The notes beneath the pieces are model-generated. The model searched no databases, was not told where the DNA came from, and worked only from the letters and a program-made list of their open reading frames with translations. Shown one piece after another: positions 17,307 through 24,612 of a DNA stretch of 36,431 nucleotides; position 1 is the first letter of the stretch, and each line of letters begins with the position of its first letter. The DNA is from Planctomycetota bacterium (lineage in GTDB: Bacteria; Planctomycetota; Brocadiia; CAIUPP01): contig JAKJEM010000026.1 in assembly GCA_022705425.1 (NCBI GenBank), positions 3,549 to 39,979 of the forward strand. The letters are read 5' to 3'. The position numbers and the translations under genes were made by a program.

Positions 17307-17328
17307 ATTCCGCAGACAACCGGAAGTC

Positions 17329-17601
17329 TTACAGGCAGGCTTCCTTGGCGGCCTTGGCGACGCGGAACTTCAGGACCTTCTTCGCCGGGATCTGGATCGT
17401 TTCGCCGGTCTTCGGGTTGCGGCCCATGCGGGCAGCGCGGTTCACGATCACCAGCTTGCCGACGCCGGGAAAAGTGAAGCCGGACTTCGCCTCACGATAC
17501 GCCAGCTTCGTCAGCTGTTCGAGAACGGCGGCAGCCTGCTTCTTGCTGATGTCCGCCGCGCCCGCCAGTTCGCCCACGATCGCCGTCTTCGTCATGGCCA
17601 T
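17329..17601 (-). CDS. HU/IHF-family DNA-binding protein
   Basis: A 90-residue histone-like protein that binds and bends DNA as a dimer. The pattern is HU: a helical N-terminus (SKKQAAAVLEQLTKLAYREA), then FTFPGVGKLVIVNRAARMGRNPKTGETIQIPA, whose GRNPKTGE arm inserts in the minor groove, and a C-terminal KKVLKFRVAKAAKEA. The form, with GVGKLV in the beta region, is one I associate with Lentisphaerota/Kiritimatiellota-type bacteria. The ATG at 17601 has GGAAAGGGA upstream; a second ATG at 17595 is possible. It diverges from the pseudouridine synthase gene and is driven by the promoter at 17732-17760, with a leader of about 125 nt. Confidence 0.95.
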   Translation of the reverse strand: MAMTKTAIVGELAGAADISKKQAAAVLEQLTKLAYREAKSGFTFPGVGKLVIVNRAARMGRNPKTGETIQIPAKKVLKFRVAKAAKEACL

Positions 17602-17731
17602 CTCTGCTGTCCCTTTCCTCTTCAAAGGACCCGTCAGTGTTGCGCAGCCCATTGCCGCGCCATCTCTTTGCAACCAGACTTCAGCCTCCCAATGAGGCCG
17701 ACCCGTCGTCTTCATCTTCCCTTGACAGTGA

Positions 17732-17760
17732 TACATAACGACTTTGTCCGCGTTTTGCAA
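17732..17760 (-). promoter_or_regulatory. Promoter of the HU gene
   Basis: Minus strand: -35 TTGCAA (17760-17755), 17 nt spacer, -10 TATGTA (17737-17732). Predicted start near 17725. Two seven-base A-tracts lie just upstream (17773-17789) in the position of an UP element, as expected for a highly expressed protein. Confidence 0.5.
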
Positions 17761-17772
17761 GGGCGATTTCAC

Positions 17773-17789
17773 TTTTTTTCCCTTTTTTT
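17773..17789 (-). promoter_or_regulatory. Phased A-tracts, UP-element-like
   Basis: Two runs of seven T on the plus strand (17773-17779 and 17783-17789), i.e. A-tracts on the minus strand, repeat with a 10-bp period, one helical turn. They lie about 48-64 bp upstream of the predicted HU transcription start. Such phased tracts bend DNA and can contact the alpha subunit of RNA polymerase. They stand out in this GC-rich window. Confidence 0.45.
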
Positions 17790-17794
17790 CTGGT

Positions 17795-17816
17795 GGGGGT
17801 CCGGACAAAGACCCCC
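17795..17816. repeat. Inverted repeat between the divergent HU and RluA promoters
   Basis: GGGGGTC (17795-17801) pairs with GACCCCC (17810-17816) across an 8-nt loop; an 8-bp palindrome GTCCGGAC (17799-17806) is nested in it. No T-run follows on the plus strand. It could be an operator shared by the divergent promoters or an insulating hairpin. The function is not known. Confidence 0.35.
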
Positions 17817-17822
17817 TACCCC

Positions 17823-17852
17823 TTGTAGTCGGTGGGGAAAGTGGATTACAAT
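17823..17852 (+). promoter_or_regulatory. Promoter of the RluA-family gene
   Basis: -35 TTGTAG (17823-17828), 18 nt spacer, -10 TACAAT (17847-17852). Predicted start near 17859, about 37 nt before the ATG at 17896. Confidence 0.45.
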
Positions 17853-17895
17853 GTTTGCAGGAATTCAGGGGGCGCGCCAGCATTCGGGAGGACAG

Positions 17896-18984
17896 ATGGA
17901 ACCGGCAAAGCCGCGTCGGGAGTTCTCCGTAGGGCGAGAAGAGACCGGGCGCATCCTGTCGGAGTTCATCCTCCAACGTTGCCCGGAAGCGCCGGCGGGA
18001 TTCCTTAACCGTTTGCTGCGCAAGGGGTTCATACACGTGAACGGCGCGCCGGCTCTGCCGGGAACGCTCCTGAGCGCCGGACAGCGCGTCGCAGTCACCC
18101 TTCCACCGGGGGCCTTCCTGGTGGCGCCGAATCGCGAGGTTCCCTTCACCATCCTGCACGAAGATGAGCATGTGGCGGTAGTGGCGAAACCGGCAGGCGT
18201 GATTACGGAACCGGGGATCGGACATAAGTTGGATACGTTGCTCAACGGCCTCATGGCGCGCTACGGGGAGGCCTTGGACCGTCTGGGCCCCGAACACGAT
18301 TTCGGGCTGGCGCATCGTCTGGACAAAGAGACCTCGGGGCTGCTGGTTGTTGCGCGGACCGCCGCAGCGCACAGCGACCTCGTGGCGCAGTTCCGGCGAC
18401 GCGCCGTGGAGAAGCAGTATGTCGCGCTCGTGTCGGGCCGGATGGAGCGAGACCACGGCGCCGTCCACGCGCCCCTGGGACGCGAGCGGCATGGCGGTCG
18501 GGCGGTGGGGTTACTCGACGGCGGCGCGACGCAACCGGCCACGACGACGTGGCGGGTGATCGAACGCTTTGCCGATGCAACGCTCATTGCCGCGTCCCCG
18601 AAGACCGGCCGGTGGCGGCAGATTCGCCTTCACTTCCAGGCCATCGGCCATCCCGTGGCGGGCGACCCCGACCATGGCGACCCCGAAGCGAACCGCAGGC
18701 TGTCGGCGCAGTGCGGACTTGAACGCATGTTCCTGCACGCCGAGCGCCTCAGCTTCATCCATCCGGCCACCGGACGGCGGATGTCCTTCGAACTGCCGCT
18801 GCCGAAGGAGTTGCGGGCCGCCCTCGGACGCCTGCGCGCGCCGAATCGTGCGCCGGCGCCCACCGCTCCGCCGCCCCGCGCAACGCCGCGCGGGCGGACC
18901 GGCCGCGTCCGCCCGGAGCGGCGCGCGGCCACCGCCCCCCGTCGCGGACGTGGGCGCCGACGGCGCGAAGAAGGACACCGCTGA
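17896..18984 (+). CDS. RluA-family pseudouridine synthase with basic C-terminal tail
   Basis: A 362-residue enzyme that isomerises uridine to pseudouridine in rRNA or tRNA. Residues about 10-75 form an S4 RNA-binding domain (FLNRLLRKGFIHVNG). The catalytic domain carries the signature HRLDKETSGLLVVART, with the Asp nucleophile, and later KTGRWRQIRLHFQAIGHPVAGD, the usual RluA closing motif. The last 60 residues are rich in Arg, Pro and Ala (ending RGRGRRRREEGHR), an extension beyond the common core that may add RNA affinity. The start is the ATG at 17896, with GGGAGG 5 nt upstream. Which site it modifies (RluC, RluD or TruC type) cannot be told. Confidence 0.92.
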   Translation: MEPAKPRREFSVGREETGRILSEFILQRCPEAPAGFLNRLLRKGFIHVNGAPALPGTLLSAGQRVAVTLPPGAFLVAPNREVPFTILHEDEHVAVVAKPAGVITEPGIGHKLDTLLNGLMARYGEALDRLGPEHDFGLAHRLDKETSGLLVVARTAAAHSDLVAQFRRRAVEKQYVALVSGRMERDHGAVHAPLGRERHGGRAVGLLDGGATQPATTTWRVIERFADATLIAASPKTGRWRQIRLHFQAIGHPVAGDPDHGDPEANRRLSAQCGLERMFLHAERLSFIHPATGRRMSFELPLPKELRAALGRLRAPNRAPAPTAPPPRATPRGRTGRVRPERRAATAPRRGRGRRRREEGHR

Positions 18985-19081
18985 ACCCGCGCGCAGGCGG
19001 CTATTCCCCTGCCGGAACGGACACGCCCATCCGATGGTCTTCCCGGATGACGGCGGGGGCCGCTTCTGATAGAGTGAAGAC

Positions 19082-19936
19082 GTGCCTGCGACGTCATGGT
19101 GTCGCACCCGGACCGATGCTTCCCCTTCTCCGGCGGATCGAGCGGTGAGAAAGTCCTCGCGCGACGGCAAGACCGGCCCCCCGACGCCCCTCGGCTCCGG
19201 CGGCGAACCGGCGTTCGATCTTTCGGCGGGCGTCGAACTTCAGGGGATTGACCACCCCCTGGCGGACTTGCTGACGCCCCCGAAAAAGAAGCCGATGCGT
19301 CCGATCTGGAAGGTCCTGGCGCTGGCCGTCTGGCTCATCGCCCTCGGGCTGCTCTGCATGACGGTGGCCTCGGTGATCGAGGAACATACGACGCTGTACT
19401 CCTGCCGCTACTGCGACCTGACCTTCGCCGAACACCGCGTCACCGTCTTCGGGCTGGCGGTGAAATCGCGCCAGACCGGTTTCTGGTCCACCGAGCGCAC
19501 GCACACCTATCAGCAGCACATCGCCATCCCCCACCGCCATCGCTTCTACAGCCGGGGCGGATCGCGGCTGTCGAACAGCATCCTGCGCGTGGGCGAGGTT
19601 ACCTGTACGCCGCCCGACCCCGAGGCAAGGCTCTGCGACTATGCGCTGCGGGTGACGGCGCTGGTGGCCGACGCGCCGGATGACTTCGCGACGGAACTCT
19701 ATCTGGAGATGATGCGGGGAGACGCGCGGATGACACTGCCGGGGGTAGCGTGGATTCTGCGGACGAACCCGGAATCGCAGCAGCGCGAGACCGCCTGCGG
19801 CGTGTGGAAACAGTGGCTGGACAACCGCAAGGCGTACCGCGCCGAACAGGAGCGGCGGTTGCCCCCCGGCACAGACCCCTACGCGCTGCCGGAGTCCGCC
19901 GTGCCGACGACGACCCTCCCCGCACGGCGGCCCTGA
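19082..19936 (+). CDS. Single-pass membrane protein of unknown function
   Basis: A protein of 284 residues from the GTG at 19082. It has a polar N-terminal region with PPKKKPMRPIW just before one transmembrane segment (VLALAVWLIALGLLCMTVAS, near residues 77-96), giving an N-in, C-out topology. The exported part starts with YSCRYCDLTF, a CxxC pair, followed by a His-rich stretch (IPHRHRFYSRGG). The start is uncertain: a GATAGAGT -10-like sequence at 19068-19075 would place transcription near 19080, favouring the GTG at 19145 (263 residues). I do not recognise the family. Its stop is 19 nt from that of the convergent 3-dehydroquinate synthase gene. The 97-nt gap before it holds nothing else visible. 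Confidence 0.65.
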   Translation: MPATSWCRTRTDASPSPADRAVRKSSRDGKTGPPTPLGSGGEPAFDLSAGVELQGIDHPLADLLTPPKKKPMRPIWKVLALAVWLIALGLLCMTVASVIEEHTTLYSCRYCDLTFAEHRVTVFGLAVKSRQTGFWSTERTHTYQQHIAIPHRHRFYSRGGSRLSNSILRVGEVTCTPPDPEARLCDYALRVTALVADAPDDFATELYLEMMRGDARMTLPGVAWILRTNPESQQRETACGVWKQWLDNRKAYRAEQERRLPPGTDPYALPESAVPTTTLPARRP

Positions 19937-19956
19937 CTCCCGACCGCACGGCGGCC
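19921..19956. repeat. Short direct repeat at a convergent gene junction
   Basis: CGCACGGCGGCC occurs at 19921-19932 and again at 19945-19956, 24 bp apart, spanning the ends of the two convergent genes. It is probably a small local duplication that extended the intergenic region. Confidence 0.5.
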
Positions 19957-20948
19957 TAGCGTTCCTTCAACGTCTCAGAGACCTTCATGCCGAAGTGACG
20001 CGCCCCCCCCATGCGATGCGCCAGAACCTGGTCGCCGGCCTTGAGAGCGGCGACGCTCACCGGCGCGCCGTCCGGGGCGGTGAGGCGAATCGTCTCGGCG
20101 TTCTGAAGGACGAGGGCGATCTCGCGTCCGGAGGCTTCCGCCTTCACGAGAAGCAGCGGGCGACGCTCGACCTTACTGCGCCCGACGTATCCCACCTGCG
20201 TCCGCCCCTGGGGGTCCACAATCAGCACGTCGTCCCCGGCCTTGAGGTCGCTCAGGTACCGCGTCCTTCCGCCGGGGGCAAGGGTATAGGCATGGAGCGC
20301 CCCCGCGTTGACGCGGAAGGGCCGTGCGGCGACGTAGGGATTCTCGATACTCTCCGAATGCACCAGCAGGAAACCCTCCGTCGTGTTCCCGACCAGCATC
20401 CCCTGCCCCGGCGTCATCTGGGTGCAGGTGTCCACGCAAACGCGGTCGCCCATCCCCAGGATGGCGACTTCGCGGACGACGGCGGTCTCGAGGGCGACAC
20501 TCTCCCCGGCTTCGCGGATGAGGCGGACGGCCTTGCGGACCTCGTCGGCGCATCGGGTGTTCAGGAGCACGCCGTCCACGCCCTTCTCCAGTATCCCGAT
20601 GGCGGTGCGCGCGGACTCGGCATCCGAAACCTCAACGAGAATGCCGGCGCGCTGGGCGATGAGGTTCTCCAGGGGGATGATCGTCCAGTCCGCCATGCGC
20701 AGAAGGAGCGGCTTGCCCTCGGGAAGGCGGGCAGCGGCGACTTCATCGGCCTTCGACCGGACCTCCATCTCCACGAAGTCGCGTCCGGGCCGCAGGTCGC
20801 CGTCGGGCGCGACAACGGCCATGCGCCCGAGTTCGCGCATGCGGGGAGCGTCGCCGGCCGCCAGCGACACGGCGTCGGCCCCGCTTTCCAGGGCGGCGAT
20901 GGCCAGGGACTTGTCCCAAGGGACGATTCGGACCCAGATCTTCTTCAT
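19956..20948 (-). CDS. aroB': 3-Dehydroquinate synthase II (archaeal type)
   Basis: A 330-residue enzyme of the MJ1249 type. It converts 2-amino-3,7-dideoxy-threo-hept-6-ulosonate (ADTH) to 3-dehydroquinate by oxidative deamination and cyclisation with NAD+, feeding the shikimate pathway. It is unrelated to classical AroB. Family features: N-terminal KKIWVRIVPWDKSLAIAALESGAD, MADWTIIPLENLIAQ, VCVDTCTQMTPGQGMLVGNTTEGFLLVHSES, FRVNAGALHAYTLAPGGRTRYLSDL. Length is normal for the family. It lies 40 nt downstream of the ADTH synthase gene, its pathway partner, and is almost certainly co-transcribed. The ATG at 20948 has a weak AAGAGA site. Confidence 0.93.
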   Translation of the reverse strand: MKKIWVRIVPWDKSLAIAALESGADAVSLAAGDAPRMRELGRMAVVAPDGDLRPGRDFVEMEVRSKADEVAAARLPEGKPLLLRMADWTIIPLENLIAQRAGILVEVSDAESARTAIGILEKGVDGVLLNTRCADEVRKAVRLIREAGESVALETAVVREVAILGMGDRVCVDTCTQMTPGQGMLVGNTTEGFLLVHSESIENPYVAARPFRVNAGALHAYTLAPGGRTRYLSDLKAGDDVLIVDPQGRTQVGYVGRSKVERRPLLLVKAEASGREIALVLQNAETIRLTAPDGAPVSVAALKAGDQVLAHRMGGARHFGMKVSETLKER

Positions 20949-20988
20949 GGTCGGTCTCTTCAGCGGTCTGGCAGACGAAAAAGGCGGA

Positions 20989-21780
20989 CTACTTCAGGTG
21001 CTTCATGCCGACGGCAACGCTCTTGCCCCGGTGGACCAGAGCGCTGATGGCGCCGACCATGCGCAGGGGATCCTTGTGCTGGAAGATGTTGCGTCCGATG
21101 CTGACGCCCGCGCACCCGGCCTTGAGGGCGCCGTCCACCATCTGGAGGATCTCGCGGTCGGATTCCATCTTCTCGCCGCCGGCGATGACGACCGGGACGG
21201 GGCATCCCTCCACGACTTCGCGGAAGGTGTCGGGGCTGCCGGTGTAAACGACCTTGACGACGTCCGCGCCGAGTTCCGCCCCGACACGGGCGGCGTGTTT
21301 GACGAACTTCACGTCGAAGGGGTTCTTGATCTTCTCGCCCCGGGTGTACATCATCGCCAGAAGGGGCATGCCCCAATCGGTGCACTTGCGGGCGACGCGG
21401 CCGAAGCTGTTGAGCATTTCACTTTCGGTAGGCGCGCCAAGATTGACGTGGATGGACACGCCGTCGGCCCCGAGCCGGACCGCCTCCTCGACCTCGGTCA
21501 CGTCCACCTTGGCGTTGGGATCCGGGCTGAGACTGGTGCTGGCGGACAGGTGGATGACCAGCCCGATATCCTTGCCCGAGCCGCGGTGCCCGGAAGTGAC
21601 GATGCCCTTGTGCAGCACGATGGCATTCGCCCCGCCGTCCACGATGTCGTTCACCGTACGGGCCATGTCGGTCAGACCGGCGATCGGCCCCACGGTCGTG
21701 CCGTGGTCCATGGGAACGATGACGGTACGGCGCGAATTGCGGTCTATGATGCGTTCGAGACGTATCTTCTTGCCGATCAT
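20989..21780 (-). CDS. aroA': 2-Amino-3,7-dideoxy-D-threo-hept-6-ulosonate (ADTH) synthase
   Basis: A 263-residue TIM-barrel enzyme related to class I fructose-bisphosphate aldolase. It joins a 6-deoxy-5-ketofructose phosphate to aspartate semialdehyde, giving ADTH, the first step of the archaeal-type route to 3-dehydroquinate. Residues matching the family's catalytic Asp-Tyr-Lys set are visible: Asp25 in [11 protein letters not shown], Tyr145 in MMYTRGEK, and Lys176 in [10 protein letters not shown]. The phosphate-binding end [13 protein letters not shown] is also typical. The ATG has GGAGAGAG upstream and a strong promoter at 21822-21850. A class I aldolase acting in glycolysis is the alternative, but the adjacent 3-dehydroquinate synthase II settles it. 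Confidence 0.93.
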   Translation of the reverse strand: MIGKKIRLERIIDRNSRRTVIVPMDHGTTVGPIAGLTDMARTVNDIVDGGANAIVLHKGIVTSGHRGSGKDIGLVIHLSASTSLSPDPNAKVDVTEVEEAVRLGADGVSIHVNLGAPTESEMLNSFGRVARKCTDWGMPLLAMMYTRGEKIKNPFDVKFVKHAARVGAELGADVVKVVYTGSPDTFREVVEGCPVPVVIAGGEKMESDREILQMVDGALKAGCAGVSIGRNIFQHKDPLRMVGAISALVHRGKSVAVGMKHLK

Positions 21781-21821
21781 GGTCTCTCTCCGTGACGTCG
21801 GGAAACACTCCCCCTTGCGGC

Positions 21822-21850
21822 ATTATGGGGCGCGCGGGAGAAGGTGTCAA
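21822..21850 (-). promoter_or_regulatory. Promoter of the ADTH/3-dehydroquinate operon
   Basis: Minus strand: -35 TTGACA (21850-21845), consensus, 17 nt spacer, -10 CATAAT (21827-21822). Predicted start near 21815, about 35 nt before the ATG at 21780. Confidence 0.6.
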
Positions 21851-21862
21851 GGACGTGTAGTG

Positions 21863-21931
21863 CGACGACGGACGACAAACGACAGACGACGGACGACAGA
21901 CAGCGGACGACAGACGACGAACGGCGAACGG
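21863..21931. repeat. Low-complexity GACGACAGAC-type tandem repeat
   Basis: About 70 bp made almost entirely of imperfect GACGAC, GGACGACA and AACGAC units. A 14-mer, GACGACGGACGACA, occurs exactly at 21864-21877 and 21885-21898, and GGACGACAGAC recurs near 21905. It begins 13 bp upstream of the -35 box of the ADTH synthase promoter and ends 17 bp before the hydrolase stop. It fills the gap 21851-21948, which has no gene. Composition and periodicity differ from the surrounding coding DNA. Confidence 0.7.
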
Positions 21932-21948
21932 TCCTCTCCGATCGGGGC

Positions 21949-22854
21949 TTACAGCCACCGGTCCAGGAACCGCAGGGCTTGGGCGCGCATTTCGGCGGTT
22001 TCCATGTGCCCGCAGGGATAGAGCCGGAGCCCCCAGGCCTCGGGCGCGCCGTCGCGGCGATAGACCGCCCGCAGCTCGCGGTCAATCCGCCTCAGGCCGT
22101 CGAGCGGGGTCAGGCGGTCGTACCTCCCGGCCAGGCACAGATGGGGCCGCGGGGAGATGAGCGCGTTGATCCCCGCCGTGGTGAAGTGCTTGAGGAGGGC
22201 GGGCACGTAGTAGTAGATGCCGTGTCCGTCGAGGCCGCGCGCGCGGATGAGATCGTCGTAGTCCGTCATGCAGCAGAGGTCCACGCAGACGCGGACGCGC
22301 GTGTCGAGCGCCGCCGTCCACCACGCCATGGTGCTTCCCATGGAGATCCCGAGCGTGGCGATGCGATCGGGGAGGACGTCCGGGCGCGAGACGAGATAGT
22401 CCACGGCGCGAAGGCTGTCGTACACCATCATCCCCCACAGGACGCGCCCGCGCCAGAGCATCTCCTTGAAGATTTCGGATTCGGACCGTCCCCGGCGTTC
22501 GCCGAAGGCCCAGGTGTCGAAGCAGAGCGCGGCGCAACCGCGTCGCGCGAGTTCCTCGGCCCAGGGGGGCGACTGAAGGGCCGCGCGCCCGCGAAGGAGT
22601 TCGTCCTTGCCCAGGACGTAATCGCCGCCGTGCGCGTGGTTATAGAGCGCCACGGGAAAGGGCCCCGTCGCCTTGGGACGGGTGAAGTAGGCCGGCACGG
22701 CTTCGAGGCCGTTGAGGTCGAGGGTGAGCTTCTCCAGAACATAGGAGCCGCGGTCCTCCTCCGCGATCCTCCGGGCGGCGATGCGCCGCCGGCGCGGCGG
22801 AAGCTCTCCAAGCAGCGCGTACAACGTGCGGCGACGGGCGTCCGGTCGGCTCAT
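21949..22854 (-). CDS. Alpha/beta-hydrolase (dienelactone hydrolase/acetyl-esterase-like)
   Basis: A 301-residue serine hydrolase. The nucleophile elbow is GISMGS, the acid is probably the Asp in GRYDRLTPL, and the histidine is in YPCGHMET, giving a complete triad in the canonical order. [10 protein letters not shown] precedes the elbow as an oxyanion-type loop. No signal peptide is visible. It may deacetylate or de-esterify sugars or small esters; the substrate is unknown. The ATG at 22854 has AGGAG 6-7 nt upstream. It is the last gene of a tight minus-strand operon, 20 nt after the RNase H-like gene. Confidence 0.8.
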   Translation of the reverse strand: MSRPDARRRTLYALLGELPPRRRRIAARRIAEEDRGSYVLEKLTLDLNGLEAVPAYFTRPKATGPFPVALYNHAHGGDYVLGKDELLRGRAALQSPPWAEELARRGCAALCFDTWAFGERRGRSESEIFKEMLWRGRVLWGMMVYDSLRAVDYLVSRPDVLPDRIATLGISMGSTMAWWTAALDTRVRVCVDLCCMTDYDDLIRARGLDGHGIYYYVPALLKHFTTAGINALISPRPHLCLAGRYDRLTPLDGLRRIDRELRAVYRRDGAPEAWGLRLYPCGHMETAEMRAQALRFLDRWL

Positions 22855-22874
22855 GTCGAACTCCTGTCCATCGT

Positions 22875-23534
22875 TCAGTCCCCGCGCCCGGAGGCGACGT
22901 TCCGCGTTTCACCGCGGTCCATGGCGCGATTGGCGAGGGCGTCGGCGCGCGCGTTGCGTTCGCGAGGGATATGCCGGACGCGCCACGCGGCAAAACGCGC
23001 AAGTAAGGCGCGCGCCTCGCGCGCCAGGGGTTGCAGATGCGCCTTGCGGATCTTCCAGTCGCCGTTGACCTGGTTGACGACAAGGTCGCTGTCCATGTGG
23101 ATCGTGAGGTCGGTGACGCCGTGGTCAAGGGCCATGCGCAGACCGGCGATAAGCCCGCGATACTCGGCCTCGTTGCTGGTGGCGTGTCCGATGCACTCGC
23201 CCTTCTCCGCCAGCACCGCGCCCGAAGGATCGAGCAACACCACGCCGAAGCCCGAAAGCCCGGGATTACCGCGCGAGCCGCCGTCGGCGTGCAGAATCGC
23301 CCGGCGAACCCCCTCCGGAGGCGGCGCGTCCTGAGATGCCGCCCCGGCGGCGGCTTCAGCGCCCCCCCCTCCGCACACGGGCCCGTTCCCGGACTTGACG
23401 AAACCGCTGAGGCGAAGGAAGAAGGCGCGAATCTCATCATCCGTAAGGCCGGGGAACTCCGCGCGAAGCGCCGCGCGGTCCACCTGCCGATAGACAGCGC
23501 GCAGCAACGCCAGGTCGCCGGGAGAGGGGCTCAA
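22875..23534 (-). CDS. RNase HI-like protein with extra N-terminal domain
   Basis: A 219-residue protein. Residues about 75-215 are an RNase H fold with all four acidic active-site positions visible: Asp in [12 protein letters not shown], Glu in [10 protein letters not shown], Asp in [13 protein letters not shown], and Asp in [15 protein letters not shown]. It belongs to the bacterial/archaeal RNase HI-like group that cleaves RNA in RNA:DNA hybrids. The first 45 residues are helical and acidic/hydrophobic ([23 protein letters not shown]), joined by a Gly/Ala linker. The start is TTG at 23534, overlapping the lipoprotein stop (TTGA), with GGAG 7-8 nt upstream. Confidence 0.85.
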   Translation of the reverse strand: MSPSPGDLALLRAVYRQVDRAALRAEFPGLTDDEIRAFFLRLSGFVKSGNGPVCGGGGAEAAAGAASQDAPPPEGVRRAILHADGGSRGNPGLSGFGVVLLDPSGAVLAEKGECIGHATSNEAEYRGLIAGLRMALDHGVTDLTIHMDSDLVVNQVNGDWKIRKAHLQPLAREARALLARFAAWRVRHIPRERNARADALANRAMDRGETRNVASGRGD

Positions 23535-24016
23535 GGGCGGGCTCCAGACTCCTCGGACGGCGGCAGGGAGCGCAGTTGGTCGCGCAGGGACTTCTCGCGC
23601 TCATCAACCCCCGTGTCCGACGCCGTATCGGAGGGCATCAGGGTGAAGAAGAATTCCTGCCGGTCATGGAGGGTGAAGGGCCAGACATGCTCGAAGAAGA
23701 AGTCCAGCGGAATGACCTCATACCACGGGGGGACGGCCACGGCGCGCGTCTGAAGGCGGGCGCAGCCGGGAGCGCTGAGGAGGACGTCGTAAACGCCGTA
23801 GGTGGTGAAGGGAATCTCCGCGGGCGTTGTGCCCACCGGGTTGCCGTTCAAGTCCACCTCGGCGCCGGGCGGGTCGGAACGAATGACAAGCTTCCGCTCG
23901 ACGCAACCGTGCAGGGCCAGACCCGAGGCGAGCAGAAGCGCCGCCGCCCCGGTGAAGAACGGACGCCGCATCCGGAGGCCGCACGGCGATCGAAGAGTGT
24001 CGCGCAGGTGCTTCAC
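23531..24016 (-). CDS. PEGA-domain lipoprotein
   Basis: A 161-residue lipoprotein. It has a signal sequence with a hydrophobic run (GAAALLLASGLALHGC) and lipobox Cys38. After it comes a PEGA domain (LVIRSDPPGAEVDLNGNPVGTTPAEIPF), a small beta module common in surface proteins, then an aromatic stretch WYEVIPLDFFFEHVWPF and an acidic C-terminus. It is probably anchored in the outer or cytoplasmic membrane. The GTG start at 24016 overlaps the phosphoesterase stop by 4 nt (GTGA), with GGAG 10 nt upstream. Function unknown. Confidence 0.8.
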   Translation of the reverse strand: MKHLRDTLRSPCGLRMRRPFFTGAAALLLASGLALHGCVERKLVIRSDPPGAEVDLNGNPVGTTPAEIPFTTYGVYDVLLSAPGCARLQTRAVAVPPWYEVIPLDFFFEHVWPFTLHDRQEFFFTLMPSDTASDTGVDEREKSLRDQLRSLPPSEESGARP

Positions 24017-24486
24017 AGGTCGAGAATCTCCGCGTCGAGGGTGTCGGTGTCGAGGAGGGCGACGGTCGCCCGTCCGGTGAGCCAGCCGCCGGCCTCGCCG
24101 GGGTTCAGCAGAAGGACTCCGGCGGGCGTCCGCTCCACAAGGACGCGATGGGTGTGGCCGCTGACGACGACCTCCGGGGCCTGGGACCCGGAGGCGGGGG
24201 CCACGGGCGCGTGGGAGAGCAGGATGCGGCGTCCGCCAATGGCAAGCGCCACCGGCGGCTCGGAAACCTGCGGCCAGACCTGGCGGATCCCGGCGCGTTC
24301 GCCGTCATTATTGCCGAAGCAACCGTGCACGGGACCGGGGAACTTGAGCAGCTCGCGGACGGCAAAGGGCGCCACGAAGTCGCCGGCGTGAAGAACGCAG
24401 GCAACCCCGCGTTCCTGGAACAGGACCACGGCGCGGCGAATCATCGGAAGGTGGTCGTGAGAGTCGGAGATTACGCCGATCTTCAT
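24013..24486 (-). CDS. YfcE/MJ0936-type metallophosphoesterase
   Basis: A 157-residue calcineurin-like phosphodiesterase of the small YfcE type. The metal-binding motifs appear in order: VISDSHDH (Asp8, His10), HAGDF, GNNDGE, LLSHAP and SGHTH. These cleave phosphodiester or pyrophosphate bonds; the natural substrate is generally unknown. The ATG at 24486 is chosen because the motifs begin directly after it and GGAG lies 7 nt upstream. An open frame extends further upstream but is antisense to amrS. First gene of a four-gene operon. Confidence 0.92.
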   Translation of the reverse strand: MKIGVISDSHDHLPMIRRAVVLFQERGVACVLHAGDFVAPFAVRELLKFPGPVHGCFGNNDGERAGIRQVWPQVSEPPVALAIGGRRILLSHAPVAPASGSQAPEVVVSGHTHRVLVERTPAGVLLLNPGEAGGWLTGRATVALLDTDTLDAEILDL

Positions 24487-24515
24487 GGGAACGCTCCAAG
24501 CAGTCGCCGAGGGGG

Positions 24516-24544
24516 ATTCTACCTGCCGGGCCCGGCCTTGGCAA
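24516..24544 (-). promoter_or_regulatory. Promoter of the phosphoesterase operon
   Basis: Minus strand: -35 TTGCCA (24544-24539), 17 nt spacer, -10 TAGAAT (24521-24516). Predicted start near 24509. Its -35 overlaps, base for base, the -35 of the divergent amrS promoter. Confidence 0.5.
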
Positions 24545-24566
24545 GACAGCGCGGACGCGGTATAGT
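24538..24566 (+). promoter_or_regulatory. Promoter of the amrS gene
   Basis: -35 TTGGCA (24538-24543), 17 nt spacer, -10 TATAGT (24561-24566). Predicted start near 24573, about 40 nt before the ATG at 24613. Confidence 0.6.
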
Positions 24567-24612
24567 ATGGCAACGCCGCACGCGGACGCCGTGGGTCTTC
24601 GGGAGAACACCG

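Noticed and set aside
17795..17816. The GGGGGTC/GACCCCC hairpin as a transcription terminator
   Set aside because: It lies upstream of both divergent promoters, is not at a gene end, and has no following T-run.
17272..17895. In-frame upstream extension of the pseudouridine synthase gene
   Set aside because: It would run antisense over HU and its promoter; the ATG at 17896 has a good ribosome site and starts the conserved protein.
21863..21931. The repeat tract as a CRISPR array
   Set aside because: Units are short, imperfect and contiguous; there are no regular unique spacers and no cas genes.
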